Shown here one piece after another: positions 1-8,632 of a stretch of 62,710 bases of DNA. Source of the DNA: Clostridium homopropionicum DSM 5847 (GTDB taxonomy: Bacteria > Bacillota > Clostridia > Clostridiales > Clostridiaceae). The translations under genes and the position numbers were made by a program. The notes beneath the pieces were generated by a model. The model worked only from the letters and a program-made list of their open reading frames with translations, was not told the origin of the DNA and did not search any database. The stretch covers positions 1 to 62,710 of the forward strand of contig NZ_LHUR01000015.1 of NCBI RefSeq assembly GCF_001263795.1. Direction: 5' to 3'. The first letter of the stretch is position 1; each line of letters starts with the position of its first letter.

Positions 1-310
1 GCCTAACGGCTAAAATAATTAGGGACTAATTTCCATTATTCGTATTTTTTAATGGATTTTTTGTGATACCTATTTTTACTCATAAATTTTTTTATAAAAA
101 TTTATTGACTTTTACTAGCTGGTCTAATCTCCGGTGCCAGGCACCCTTTTTTATTATTTTAATTTTCATCAAATTTTCATCACAATTCTGTCACAAATTA
201 ATTTTATTATTGAAATATAGAAATTATAATACAGTGATTCCTATACACACCTCAAAAAGCCATCTGGATGGGTTCCAGAAAAATCTAAATAAATAGGAGT
301 GAAAATACAA
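1..310. other. leader region upstream of the ferredoxin pair
   Basis: AT-rich non-coding stretch. It holds one copy of the GGTGCCAGGCACC palindrome at 133-145, followed by a T-run, so it may end a transcript entering from the left. A TATAAT-like box sits near 225-230 but no convincing -35 was found. A 77-codon open frame at 63-296 has no ribosome site and a composition typical of random AT-rich DNA, so it is not called as a gene. Confidence 0.5.
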
Positions 311-1183
311 ATGGATGCGAATGTAAAAACTCAGAGCAATACCTCAATAAAAATTAAAAAGAAAAAGACATGGATAAGATCATCAATACAAATATTCTTT
401 TTCCTTCTTGTTCTTGCAATATCACTTAATAAAACCCTTGTAGAAGGGGGCATTTCAATCCCCCTTCTATCCACAGCTTCTCTTCACGCAATATGCCCTT
501 TTGGCGGAGTGGTTTCAATTTATCAATTTTTCACAGCGGGAACCTTTGTGCAGAAAATCCATGAATCATCTTTCATACTTATGACTATAGGAATCATTCT
601 TGCCATTGGCTTCGGTCCACTTATCTGTGGTTGGGTTTGTCCTTTTGGTACATTCCAAGAATTGCTTGGAAAGATAGGAAAAAAAATATTCAAAAACCGT
701 TATAACAATATGATTCCTTCAAAAATTGATAAATACTTGCGTTATATAAGATATATAATTCTTATCTTAGTTGTTTACAATACTGCCACTACAGCAAAGC
801 TAATGTTCCAAAATATTGACCCTTACTATGCACTTTTCAATTTTTGGACAAATGAAGTTGCCGTAACTGCATATGTTATTCTTGCAGCTACAATACTTCT
901 TTCATTAATAATTGAACGTCCATGGTGCAAATATGCTTGCCCATACGGTGCTTTCCTTGGAATCTTTAATTTATTTAGAATATTCAAAATAAAACGTAAA
1001 GCTTCTACTTGTGTTAACTGTAAAGCCTGTGACAGATTCTGCCCAATGAATATTAAGGTGTCTGAAACAAATGTTATAAAAAATCACCAGTGTATAAGCT
1101 GTATGAAATGCACAAGTGAATCAGCTTGTCCTATAAATGATACTGTAAATTTCAGAGTAGGAGGTGCTGATAATGAAAATTAA
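311..1183 (+). CDS. NapH/CcoG-like membrane polyferredoxin (4Fe-4S binding protein)
   Basis: Membrane iron-sulfur electron carrier of the NapH/MauN/CcoG type. Visible are an N-terminal membrane segment, several further hydrophobic helices, the Cys-Pro motifs CPFGG, CGWVCPFG and CKYACPYG typical of this family, and two C-terminal ferredoxin clusters (CVNCKACDRFCP and CISCMKCTSESACP). The last has one residue more than the usual spacing. AGGAG at 294-298 gives a better gap to ATG 311 than to an abutting GTG at 299. The next gene overlaps its end, so the two are probably one unit. The redox partner is not visible; passing electrons from the cytoplasm to an external FMN or thiol acceptor is an inference. 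Confidence 0.8.
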   Translation: MDANVKTQSNTSIKIKKKKTWIRSSIQIFFFLLVLAISLNKTLVEGGISIPLLSTASLHAICPFGGVVSIYQFFTAGTFVQKIHESSFILMTIGIILAIGFGPLICGWVCPFGTFQELLGKIGKKIFKNRYNNMIPSKIDKYLRYIRYIILILVVYNTATTAKLMFQNIDPYYALFNFWTNEVAVTAYVILAATILLSLIIERPWCKYACPYGAFLGIFNLFRIFKIKRKASTCVNCKACDRFCPMNIKVSETNVIKNHQCISCMKCTSESACPINDTVNFRVGGADNEN

Positions 1184-1937
1184 AACATCAGCTGTTGCCG
1201 TAATTATTTTTGCATCTATTTTTGGTACCATTGCCATCACCTCAGCTTTTGGGTTATGGAATACTGTAAATACAAAAGAACCTGCACTTTATACTACAGG
1301 GGAGTTTGCTGGAGAATATAACCCAGCAGATATAAGAGGTTCCTATAACTTTGGAGAAATCAGTGACTTATTTGAGGTTTCTCTAGAAGATTTAGGCATA
1401 GCTTTTGCCCTTAAGGATGAAAAAACCTTTGCAACCTTCCAGTGTAAAGAGCTCGAAGCAATATATACTTCAGCTGCCTCAGAAGGAAAAGAAGTTGGAA
1501 CTGATTCTGTAAAAACCTTTGTTGCTTTGTACAAGTCCCTACCTATAACCTTAAATGATACTACTTATTTACCAGAGCCAGCTGTAAATATTCTTAGAAG
1601 CAAAGTAAAATTAACTGAAGAACAATCAAAATATTTAGACACTCATACTATAGCTCCCCTTGATGCAGCTATAAGTTCAGATACAAAATCACAAGCCCAA
1701 GAAGAAAGTACAGCAAAAGTAAAAGAAACTTCCACTACAGAAAAAATCATTAAAGGCAGTACTACTTTTAAAGATTTGATAGATTGGGGAGTAAAAACAG
1801 AAGAAATTGAAAAAGTTATTAATGATAAAATACCTAGTACAGGAAAATTAGTAAAGGACTATGCAACTGAAAAAGGAGTTGAGTTCAGCACCTTAAAGGA
1901 ATCACTTCAAAGCCTTGTAGACGCACAAAATAAATAA
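1173..1937 (+). CDS. exported or membrane-anchored partner of the polyferredoxin, with a duplicated small domain
   Basis: About 254 residues: an N-terminal membrane anchor, then a soluble extracellular part. AGGAGG at 1159-1164 sits 8 nt before ATG 1173, which fixes the start; the frame also opens at GTG 1164, inside that site. Two stretches resemble each other: one after YNPADIRGSYNFGEI and one after IIKGSTTFKDLIDWG. Both share the pattern I-x-G-S-x-x-F-x-(E/D)-(I/L) and then an acidic helix, suggesting a repeated helical domain. The middle is Ser/Thr/Lys-rich like a linker. It overlaps the ferredoxin gene by 11 nt, so co-function is likely. The function itself is unknown. Confidence 0.65.
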   Translation: MKIKTSAVAVIIFASIFGTIAITSAFGLWNTVNTKEPALYTTGEFAGEYNPADIRGSYNFGEISDLFEVSLEDLGIAFALKDEKTFATFQCKELEAIYTSAASEGKEVGTDSVKTFVALYKSLPITLNDTTYLPEPAVNILRSKVKLTEEQSKYLDTHTIAPLDAAISSDTKSQAQEESTAKVKETSTTEKIIKGSTTFKDLIDWGVKTEEIEKVINDKIPSTGKLVKDYATEKGVEFSTLKESLQSLVDAQNK

Positions 1938-1973
1938 TATTCAAATAATTACCCCTGAGGAGAATGTAAATAA

Positions 1974-2017
1974 TTTCCCAATTTAATTAGTCTATAAAAA
2001 CTAATTAGATTGGGAAA
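1974..2017. repeat. 18-bp inverted repeat between convergent genes
   Basis: The arms 1974-1991 and 2000-2017 pair over 18 bp with a single G-U, around an 8-nt loop. The element lies between the ends of the ferredoxin pair (+) and the radical SAM gene (-). There is no clear T-run on either side, so it may act as an RNA 3'-end stabiliser or a weak bidirectional terminator. Confidence 0.6.
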
Positions 2018-2082
2018 TCAATTCTAATGCATTGATAGTGTAGAAAATATTACATCAAACGGGGCTGCATAAACTTTGCATT

Positions 2083-3246
2083 TTATATAAATCTCTTCAT
2101 TAATTCTCCAACAATTTCATCCACATTTTCTGATGTTATGTTATTTCTAGCTACAATTTCTCTTGCTTTCTCTGTTAAGTTATAATAATCCATATCGTAA
2201 ATTCCCTTAATGCTGCCAGTTCTTCTTCCTATCATGTATACTATTTTATCTTCCTCACTTAAATTAAGGAACTTTTTAATTACTGCAATGATTTTTTCTT
2301 TATCCTCTGGAAGCTTTCCTTCTACTTCTGGGATAAGATTTAAAATGTGATCACTCTTTATTGCTGAAGTTATCCCATGCAAATTTTCTATAAACATTAA
2401 AAGCTCTTCTATTACTTGAACATCTCCAAGCTTCTTAAATTTTCCATCCCTATAATCTATAGCTAATGGGGCTTTATCTGGGATTGCAAGGGTTCTCAAT
2501 CGAATAAAGTCTGGATTTATTTGATTCATGGCATCTGATGTTTCAATGGCATTCTCTTTTGAGTATGCGGCTCCACCAAGTCCTGGCATAAAATACTCTG
2601 ATAGCTCTATTCCAGCTTTCTTAACCTTCTGACCTGCTATAATATGAGTCTTCTTGTCTACTCCTTTTTTTATAAAATCTAGCACCACATCTGCCGCTGA
2701 TTCCATTCCAATATGAATTCTATTAAGACCAGCTTCTCTAATTTTCAAAAGGTCTTCATCACTAATTCTAGCAATAGTTTGAGATCTTGCATAAGAAGTG
2801 ATTCTTTCAACCCCAGGGAAATTTTTTCTGACATACTTTAGTATTGTCATCATATCCTCTGGTTTTATAATCATGCTGTTAGCATCTTGAAGGAATATGG
2901 ATTTCATTCCCCCTTGAAGCCAAGTTATAGCAGAGTAATATGCCCAATTGCCTTCTTCCGTGACTGTACTGCCTAGCTTCCTCATTTCTTCCTTCACGTT
3001 ATTAGTAGAATTTTCTCTAATATTTATAATAGCATCAATATAGTATTTAAGCCTATCAATATCTTTTAAAACATGCTCTAAAGGTCTGATGCTAAATTTT
3101 TCTCCTTTGTATAGGGCACAAAATTTGCATTGATTCCAAGGACAATTTCTAGTTATTCTTAAAAGCAGACTTTCTGCCTCACTAGGAGGTCTAATTGGTC
3201 CTAGCTCAAATCCTTCATATTCTTGATTCTTTTTATCTAAACTCAT
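2083..3246 (-). CDS. radical SAM domain protein
   Basis: 387-residue radical SAM enzyme. The cluster motif near residue 35 is CPWNQCKFC, a C-x4-C-x2-C spacing rather than the classical C-x3-C-x2-C, which fits the Elp3/B12-type subgroup with long N-terminal leaders. Downstream segments such as GLNRIHIGMES and GLGGAAYSKEN are typical strands of the radical SAM barrel. No second cluster or B12 domain was seen. AGGAGA lies a few bases before the ATG. The leader contains a GGTGCC palindrome (3273-3285). The substrate is unknown. Confidence 0.8.
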   Translation of the reverse strand: MSLDKKNQEYEGFELGPIRPPSEAESLLLRITRNCPWNQCKFCALYKGEKFSIRPLEHVLKDIDRLKYYIDAIINIRENSTNNVKEEMRKLGSTVTEEGNWAYYSAITWLQGGMKSIFLQDANSMIIKPEDMMTILKYVRKNFPGVERITSYARSQTIARISDEDLLKIREAGLNRIHIGMESAADVVLDFIKKGVDKKTHIIAGQKVKKAGIELSEYFMPGLGGAAYSKENAIETSDAMNQINPDFIRLRTLAIPDKAPLAIDYRDGKFKKLGDVQVIEELLMFIENLHGITSAIKSDHILNLIPEVEGKLPEDKEKIIAVIKKFLNLSEEDKIVYMIGRRTGSIKGIYDMDYYNLTEKAREIVARNNITSENVDEIVGELMKRFI

Positions 3247-3272
3247 ATATTTTCTCCTTTTCTCTTTTCTCC

Positions 3273-3306
3273 GGTGCCTGGCACCTTATAATTGGCACCT
3301 TATAAT
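3273..3306. repeat. GGTGCC(T)GGCACC palindrome with tail duplication
   Basis: GGTGCCTGGCACC at 3273-3285, preceded by TTTTCTCC. The tail GGCACCTTATAATT is repeated once directly after it (to about 3306). It sits in the 5' leader of the radical SAM gene, unlike most copies, which lie at gene ends. Confidence 0.85.
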
Positions 3307-3430
3307 TATTTATTTTCAATTTAAAATTTTATCTATATTATATCTTATTTTATCAGACTTTAGGTATAGATTTTATTTTATAACTTTATGTTAGTTTTTG
3401 TATTCTTTAGTCCCTGGTTGTTACAATTTG

Positions 3431-3439
3431 TGTTATAAT
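3431..3439 (+). promoter_or_regulatory. extended -10 promoter for the MutS-like gene
   Basis: TGTTATAAT matches the extended -10 form TGnTATAAT about 85 nt before the TTG start. No good -35 is present, as expected for extended -10 promoters. Confidence 0.4.
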
Positions 3440-3522
3440 TGGTATGCAATTTATTTTTTATCATCAATTATATTATTCATAGCTGTAATAACTAAATACT
3501 TAGCTAAAATGGAGGAGATAAT

Positions 3523-5205
3523 TTGGACAGCTTTTTAATTTATGTAGTATTAGTAATTTTGATAGTATCTGCTATATCAATAGTTACAGAAGTAAGGAAT
3601 AGAATCAAGACTAAAAAAAGAATTAGAGAAGAGTGGGCAAAAGAAAGAGAGAGAAAATATACGGATGAGGATTGGGATGACATAACAGAATATTTTAATA
3701 ACATAAAAAAGCATAAAAAAGATAGCTTTTTTATTGATGAAATTACTTGGAATGATTTAAGCATGGATAAGGTATTTGAGAAAATAAACAGTGCAGAAAC
3801 TACCGTTGGGGAACAGTACCTCTACAGCATGCTAAGAGAAATAATTTACGATGAAAATGACCTTAAAGCTAGAGATGAAATGATAGATTATTTTAGAGAA
3901 CATAAGGAAGAAAGAGAAAAGATTCAATACATCTTATCAAGATTAGGGAAAGTTAAAAGAGTTAAAATATCTGATTATTTTTTAGACAATGAGGGACTAG
4001 ATTCTTCAGGAGTCAATTGGTACAGAATTTTAGGTTTTTTACCTATAATTTCGATTCTTATAATACTTTTCAATAAATCTATAGGTGCAAGTATGTTAAT
4101 TGCATCTGCTTTAGTTAATTTTATAGTATATTACTCTGTTAAAAAGAAAATAGCTTATAAATTAGAGTCTTTTAGTTATATTGTTTTAATTGTTAAGTGT
4201 GCTCATTCACTTTATAAAGAAAATTTTCAAATACTAACACCTTTTGAAGAAGATCTAAAAAATGCTCTAAGTAAAGTGGGCAAAATAAAAGATGCAATTA
4301 TGATGCTTAATACTGCTGGATCAGATATTGGAATTATTATAGAGTACATTAACGCAGTATTTTTAATAAGCATAACAAATTATAAAAGTCTATCAAAGAT
4401 GCTGCTTAAAAGCGGAGAAGAATTTAATAAAATATTTCAGATAGTAGGAATTATAGACAGCTGTATTTCAGTTGCAGCCTATAGAGAAAGGCTTCCTTAC
4501 TTTGTTAAACCGGAGTTATTGAATCAAAAAAATAAAAATGACTTATCTATGATAGGGAATGAATTAAGTCATCCATTAATAGAAAAGTCTGTGCCTAACT
4601 CTATAACCATTAAAGATTCTATATTACTAACCGGCTCTAATTCCTCTGGAAAGTCTACTTTTTTAAAAACCTTAGCTATAAATGCTATATTCGCTCAAAC
4701 CATCTACACTTGCTTTGCTAAAGACTTTAGAATCCCTTTTATGCAAATATTCACTTCCATGGCTTTAAAGGACAACTTATTTAATAATGAAAGCTATTAT
4801 ATTGCAGAAACTAAATCCTTAAAAAGAATAATAAATTCAGTAAATGATAATATTCTAACTATATGTTTTGTAGATGAAATTTTAAGAGGTACAAATACTG
4901 TTGAAAGAATAGCAGCATCTGCCGAAGTCTTAAAATATTTAACCCAAAATAATTGTATTTGTGTTGCTGCTACTCATGATGTAGAGCTTACTCATATTCT
5001 TAATAAATACTTTGCCAACTATCATTTTAGAGAACAAATTGTTGGCGATGAAATAATTTTTGACTATAAAATTTATGAAAGTAGATCTAATACCCAAAAT
5101 GCTATAAAGCTATTAAGCATCTTAGGTTATGAAAAAAGCATAGTGGAAAGTGCTAACAAAAGGGCAGAGAACTTTTTAAATTCAGGTGTGTGGAAAGAGG
5201 AATAA
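3523..5205 (+). CDS. membrane-anchored MutS-family ATPase
   Basis: 560 residues. An N-terminal transmembrane helix (about residues 2-24) is followed by a charged segment, then a hydrophobic pair near 170-205, a helical core, and a C-terminal MutS ATPase domain. The Walker A is GSNSSGKST near residue 370, the Walker B is ICFVDEILRGTNT, and the AATHD signature follows. It lacks the MutS mismatch-recognition domain and a Smr nuclease domain. The start is TTG, set by GGAGGAG at 3511-3517. Proteins of this kind are widespread in Firmicutes but poorly understood. A DNA-mismatch role is doubtful because the protein appears membrane-bound. Confidence 0.8.
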   Translation: MDSFLIYVVLVILIVSAISIVTEVRNRIKTKKRIREEWAKERERKYTDEDWDDITEYFNNIKKHKKDSFFIDEITWNDLSMDKVFEKINSAETTVGEQYLYSMLREIIYDENDLKARDEMIDYFREHKEEREKIQYILSRLGKVKRVKISDYFLDNEGLDSSGVNWYRILGFLPIISILIILFNKSIGASMLIASALVNFIVYYSVKKKIAYKLESFSYIVLIVKCAHSLYKENFQILTPFEEDLKNALSKVGKIKDAIMMLNTAGSDIGIIIEYINAVFLISITNYKSLSKMLLKSGEEFNKIFQIVGIIDSCISVAAYRERLPYFVKPELLNQKNKNDLSMIGNELSHPLIEKSVPNSITIKDSILLTGSNSSGKSTFLKTLAINAIFAQTIYTCFAKDFRIPFMQIFTSMALKDNLFNNESYYIAETKSLKRIINSVNDNILTICFVDEILRGTNTVERIAASAEVLKYLTQNNCICVAATHDVELTHILNKYFANYHFREQIVGDEIIFDYKIYESRSNTQNAIKLLSILGYEKSIVESANKRAENFLNSGVWKEE

Positions 5206-5214
5206 ATTCTAATA

Positions 5215-5580
5215 TTATTCTAGATTCAACACATCGCTTATTGTTCCAATAATTTTTTCTTCTGAAAAAGGCTTTAATATATAACTTTTCGCCCCTTTTT
5301 TAATAGCATTTATTACTGTAATTTTATGCTGCATTGAGCTTATCATTACAATTTTTGCCTTGTTATCATATTTTATAATTTCTTCTAAAGCATATAATCC
5401 ATCATCATTAGGCATGGAAATGTCCATGGTCACAATGTCTGGCTTATATGCTTTATAGGAATTAATAGCTTTAGAGCCATTATTGGCCTCTGCTATTACC
5501 TTATGCCCCGCTTTTTCTAATATTTCTTTTATTTTTCTCCTCATAAAATTTGCATCATCCACAATTAAAACTGAAGCCAT
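5215..5580 (-). CDS. CheY-like single-domain response regulator
   Basis: About 121 residues forming one receiver domain: the acidic pair in LIVDDANFMRR, the phosphorylated Asp in VTMDISMP, the switch Ser in MISSM, and the conserved Lys in ILKPF. There is no output domain. The start at ATG 5580 is set by GAGGGG on the coding strand; an upstream TTG would lie inside that site. It follows the kinase gene by 4 nt, so it is almost surely the kinase's cognate receiver, acting by protein contact. Confidence 0.9.
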   Translation of the reverse strand: MASVLIVDDANFMRRKIKEILEKAGHKVIAEANNGSKAINSYKAYKPDIVTMDISMPNDDGLYALEEIIKYDNKAKIVMISSMQHKITVINAIKKGAKSYILKPFSEEKIIGTISDVLNLE

Positions 5581-5584
5581 AAAA

Positions 5585-8371
5585 TCACCCCTCAATTATT
5601 ATTATAAAAGTAGTACCTTTATCAGCTTTTGTTTGCACTTCAATAATTCCCCCGTACTTTTTAACCTGTTTTTTAAGATGATATAATCCAAGTCCTTTAC
5701 CTGATAGTTCTGTGCATTTGTCTCTAGTTGTAAATCCTTTTACAAATATATAATCTAAAATTTCCTTATCCGATAACTTTTCTAGCTCAGTTAAGGATAG
5801 TAAGCCTTTTTCTACAATTTTTTTCTTTAAAACTTCTAAATCTATTCCACATCCGTCATCGTGAATTTCTATTTTTATATGTTTACCTTCTTTTTTTAAA
5901 GAACAGGATATTTTTCCATATTCATCTTTTCCTCTCTCTATCCTGTCTTGAGCAGATTCTATTCCATGATCAACCATGTTTCTGAAAATGTGTACCATCG
6001 CTCTTATCAAATCATGATATTTATTTGGATCAACATTAATATCTTCTCCATGAATTTCAAAAGGATAAATTTGTTTTTGTAAATTTGCTCCTATTCTTTC
6101 TATGTATTTTCCATATGGGAATAGTAATCTTTTTAGAGGTATATAAGTTAATCTTTTAATCATTGAAACTATTTCTTCTGCTTCTTCACCAAAGTTTTCT
6201 TTCATCGCTTGTTCAATTTCTGTAAGCTTTGTTTTAAGAACAATAACCTTCTCATCATTAAAATAATCTTTTCCTAATATTGCAGTGATGGTTTCTAAGT
6301 CTTCTTTTATTGCATTCTCAATCTTATCTTTATTCACTACTGACCTTATGTCATCTTTACTTAATTCATCATGAATCCTCATAAGATCACTAAGATTATC
6401 TTCTATGATACACAATTTATTAGCTGTTTTTAGCATGTTTATTTGGGCAAAATTTCCTCTGAAAGTATGTGTTTTAGTAAGTATCTCATAGGAAATTGTT
6501 TCTGCATTTAAATTGCTATTTAATATATTATCAAGGTATGAATTACAAAATCTATTATAACTATTTATTAATTCTCTTAAGTCTTCATAATAGATTATTG
6601 AATTAACTACCATTTCTAGGACTTCTTTTTCTCTTTCTATTTTGTTTTCTAGCTGTCTCTTTTCAGATATATCTGTTAGAATTATCATTATTATTTTATC
6701 ATCATAAGCTTCAGCATCTGTAATTATCTTATATTCTACAAATAAATTTCTATTATTAATTTCTATTTCTTCTGGCAGTAGCTCCATTAATATTTTTATT
6801 TTATAGCTGTCATCAGTGTTAAATATCTCTTCAGTTATGCTTTCGAAAATCACTTTATCCTCTGGATTATTTTTAAATAATAAATCTTGTATTCTTCTAT
6901 CTTGTATATCTCCGTTAAAAATGTCTACACATTGTATGCTGAATACAGCTCCTACTCTATAGTCTTTACCAAAGGTTAAAAAGCCTTGTCCAGCGTTATC
7001 TAATAGGTTCTTTAGCGCCTTTCTACTATTAGATAATTTCATAGTTCTTTCTTTTACCTTGTCTTCCAATTCAACATTCATTTCCTTGATTTCACTATAC
7101 ATTTTTGCATTTTCATTTGCTAAGCTTTCTGATAATGTTAGAGCTCTTGTAAAATACTTTGCTAAAATATAAGATTGAATAAATATAAATAAAAATACCC
7201 CCACAGGCATAGCAAATCTAATTGATAAATAGCCATCATAATCTAGTATGTCGCACAAAAATGCAATCATGACAATCAATGCACCTAAAAACATTTCAAA
7301 AGAATTTTCTCTTTTTTCCATTAAGAATTTAATTAGCTTGTACAATATATACAGACAAATTAGCAGAGAGTATATTTGTGATGGTATAGCTAACTTATCA
7401 TATATTTTATTAGTTGTAACTAAGCATAGTAAGGTCATAATTATTGCTACATACTTTGATATGTAAATAACTTTGTCTGATATTTCATTAAACAATTCTT
7501 TAAAAAACATCAAAAATAAAGGTAAAGCCAAGTAATAAGAAATAGCCGCTGTTTTACTTAATACTTCAAAAGGCATATTAGGAAAAACCTGAACTACAAT
7601 TCTTTCTCCCATAAACAAGCTTCTTACAGCTATTACTAAGGAAAATAGGCCAAAATAAAGAGTTGATTTATCTTTCCTTCTTATTGAAAAAAGGGCAAGA
7701 TGATATAAGGACATTATCAATATACTTCCAAATAGAAATAAATCAATTCCCAATTGAACATTCTCTTCTACCAACACTTCATTTTTAGTTCCAAGATAAA
7801 TACTCTTTATCATGGATGCTGGTTCTCTAAAGTTTGCTGCTTGAATTACTATATCTATGTATTGTGATTTAGGTTGAAATATTGATACCGTTGGTTTAAA
7901 TATTGGTCTATATTCTTCTTCATTTTTACCAACTACTCCGTGATAATCAGTTAAATCTCCATTCACCCATATCTTTGAGGCTGTTAGCATATCTTGAGTT
8001 TTAATTCCTAAAAACCTATTTACATCATTACTATTTAACTTAACCTTTAATCTTAAAGTCATAAATCCATAATGACTAAGTTTTGTTCCATTGATTATAG
8101 TTCCTTTTAAATTAGATGGAATTTTAAAATATTGTATACTATTTATGGAATTTGACTGGAAATCTTCTGGCGTGTAAAGCTTATTATAATAAAGTTCCCA
8201 TTCACCATCTAATTTTATAATATTATTCTCTAAAAGATCATATTGGCTTAAATCCAAATATCCATTTTTCGCTGTAATAGTACTGGTCTTGTTTGTAAAA
8301 GACAGCTTAAGCCATAAAGTTAGAATAACTAAAAGTAAGCTTATTGCTATTATGAATGTTTTCTTATTCAT
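5585..8371 (-). CDS. 7TMR-DISM receptor fused to a CheA-like Hpt/HATPase histidine kinase
   Basis: 928 residues. Order: N-terminal membrane helix; extracellular DISM-type sensor (about 35-200, with the LDGEWELYYN motif); seven transmembrane helices (about 205-405); coiled coil (410-450); a PAS-like domain (about 455-575); an Hpt-like helical domain with the candidate phospho-His in LTKTHTFRGN (His635); and a CheA-type ATPase with an HIFRNMVDHGIES N-box, HDDGCGI and GKGLGLY boxes. There is no classical dimerisation H-box, so phosphotransfer should begin at the Hpt His as in CheA. No CheW-like domain was seen. The downstream CheY-like gene is the likely target. Ligands of DISM sensors are usually carbohydrates or cell-wall compounds; none can be inferred here. 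Confidence 0.88.
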   Translation of the reverse strand: MNKKTFIIAISLLLVILTLWLKLSFTNKTSTITAKNGYLDLSQYDLLENNIIKLDGEWELYYNKLYTPEDFQSNSINSIQYFKIPSNLKGTIINGTKLSHYGFMTLRLKVKLNSNDVNRFLGIKTQDMLTASKIWVNGDLTDYHGVVGKNEEEYRPIFKPTVSIFQPKSQYIDIVIQAANFREPASMIKSIYLGTKNEVLVEENVQLGIDLFLFGSILIMSLYHLALFSIRRKDKSTLYFGLFSLVIAVRSLFMGERIVVQVFPNMPFEVLSKTAAISYYLALPLFLMFFKELFNEISDKVIYISKYVAIIMTLLCLVTTNKIYDKLAIPSQIYSLLICLYILYKLIKFLMEKRENSFEMFLGALIVMIAFLCDILDYDGYLSIRFAMPVGVFLFIFIQSYILAKYFTRALTLSESLANENAKMYSEIKEMNVELEDKVKERTMKLSNSRKALKNLLDNAGQGFLTFGKDYRVGAVFSIQCVDIFNGDIQDRRIQDLLFKNNPEDKVIFESITEEIFNTDDSYKIKILMELLPEEIEINNRNLFVEYKIITDAEAYDDKIIMIILTDISEKRQLENKIEREKEVLEMVVNSIIYYEDLRELINSYNRFCNSYLDNILNSNLNAETISYEILTKTHTFRGNFAQINMLKTANKLCIIEDNLSDLMRIHDELSKDDIRSVVNKDKIENAIKEDLETITAILGKDYFNDEKVIVLKTKLTEIEQAMKENFGEEAEEIVSMIKRLTYIPLKRLLFPYGKYIERIGANLQKQIYPFEIHGEDINVDPNKYHDLIRAMVHIFRNMVDHGIESAQDRIERGKDEYGKISCSLKKEGKHIKIEIHDDGCGIDLEVLKKKIVEKGLLSLTELEKLSDKEILDYIFVKGFTTRDKCTELSGKGLGLYHLKKQVKKYGGIIEVQTKADKGTTFIIIIEG

Positions 8372-8558
8372 ATCATAATTACCCCTAAATATCCCCGTTG
8401 ATTTATTTTAATTTTTCTCCGTACTATTACATTATATAACATTTTTTTCTATAAAGAGACGATTAAATTTAAGGTATTTTATTATTATTACAATTTATAT
8501 AATGATACTGCATAGTATATGCTATTATGTTCTTTTTCCTTTTATTTCTTAATATTAT

Positions 8559-8618
8559 AAGGTGCCAGGCACCGGAGAATAGAGAATTAAAACTCTTTTC
8601 TCCGGTGCCTGGCACCTT
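8559..8618. repeat. inverted pair of GGTGCC palindromes (about 21-bp arms)
   Basis: GGTGCCAGGCACC at 8561-8573 and GGTGCCTGGCACC at 8604-8616 face each other and share flanks (GGAGAA / TTCTCC). Together they make a 21-bp stem with a loop of about 18 nt, 15 nt past the chemoreceptor stop codon. A transcription-terminating or mRNA-stabilising role is plausible. Confidence 0.85.
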
Positions 8619-8632
8619 ACTTTCCTTAATTT

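Noticed and set aside
63-296. 77-codon open frame near the left edge
   Set aside because: No ribosome site, no family resemblance, and it spans a GGTGCC palindrome and T-runs; likely chance.
3523-5205. Canonical MutS mismatch repair or MutS2 gene
   Set aside because: No mismatch-binding or Smr domain; N-terminal and central transmembrane helices instead.
8559-8618. Insertion-sequence ends suggested by inverted GGTGCC copies
   Set aside because: Only about 18 nt lie between the arms and no transposase remnant was found; it is a repeat pair, not an IS.
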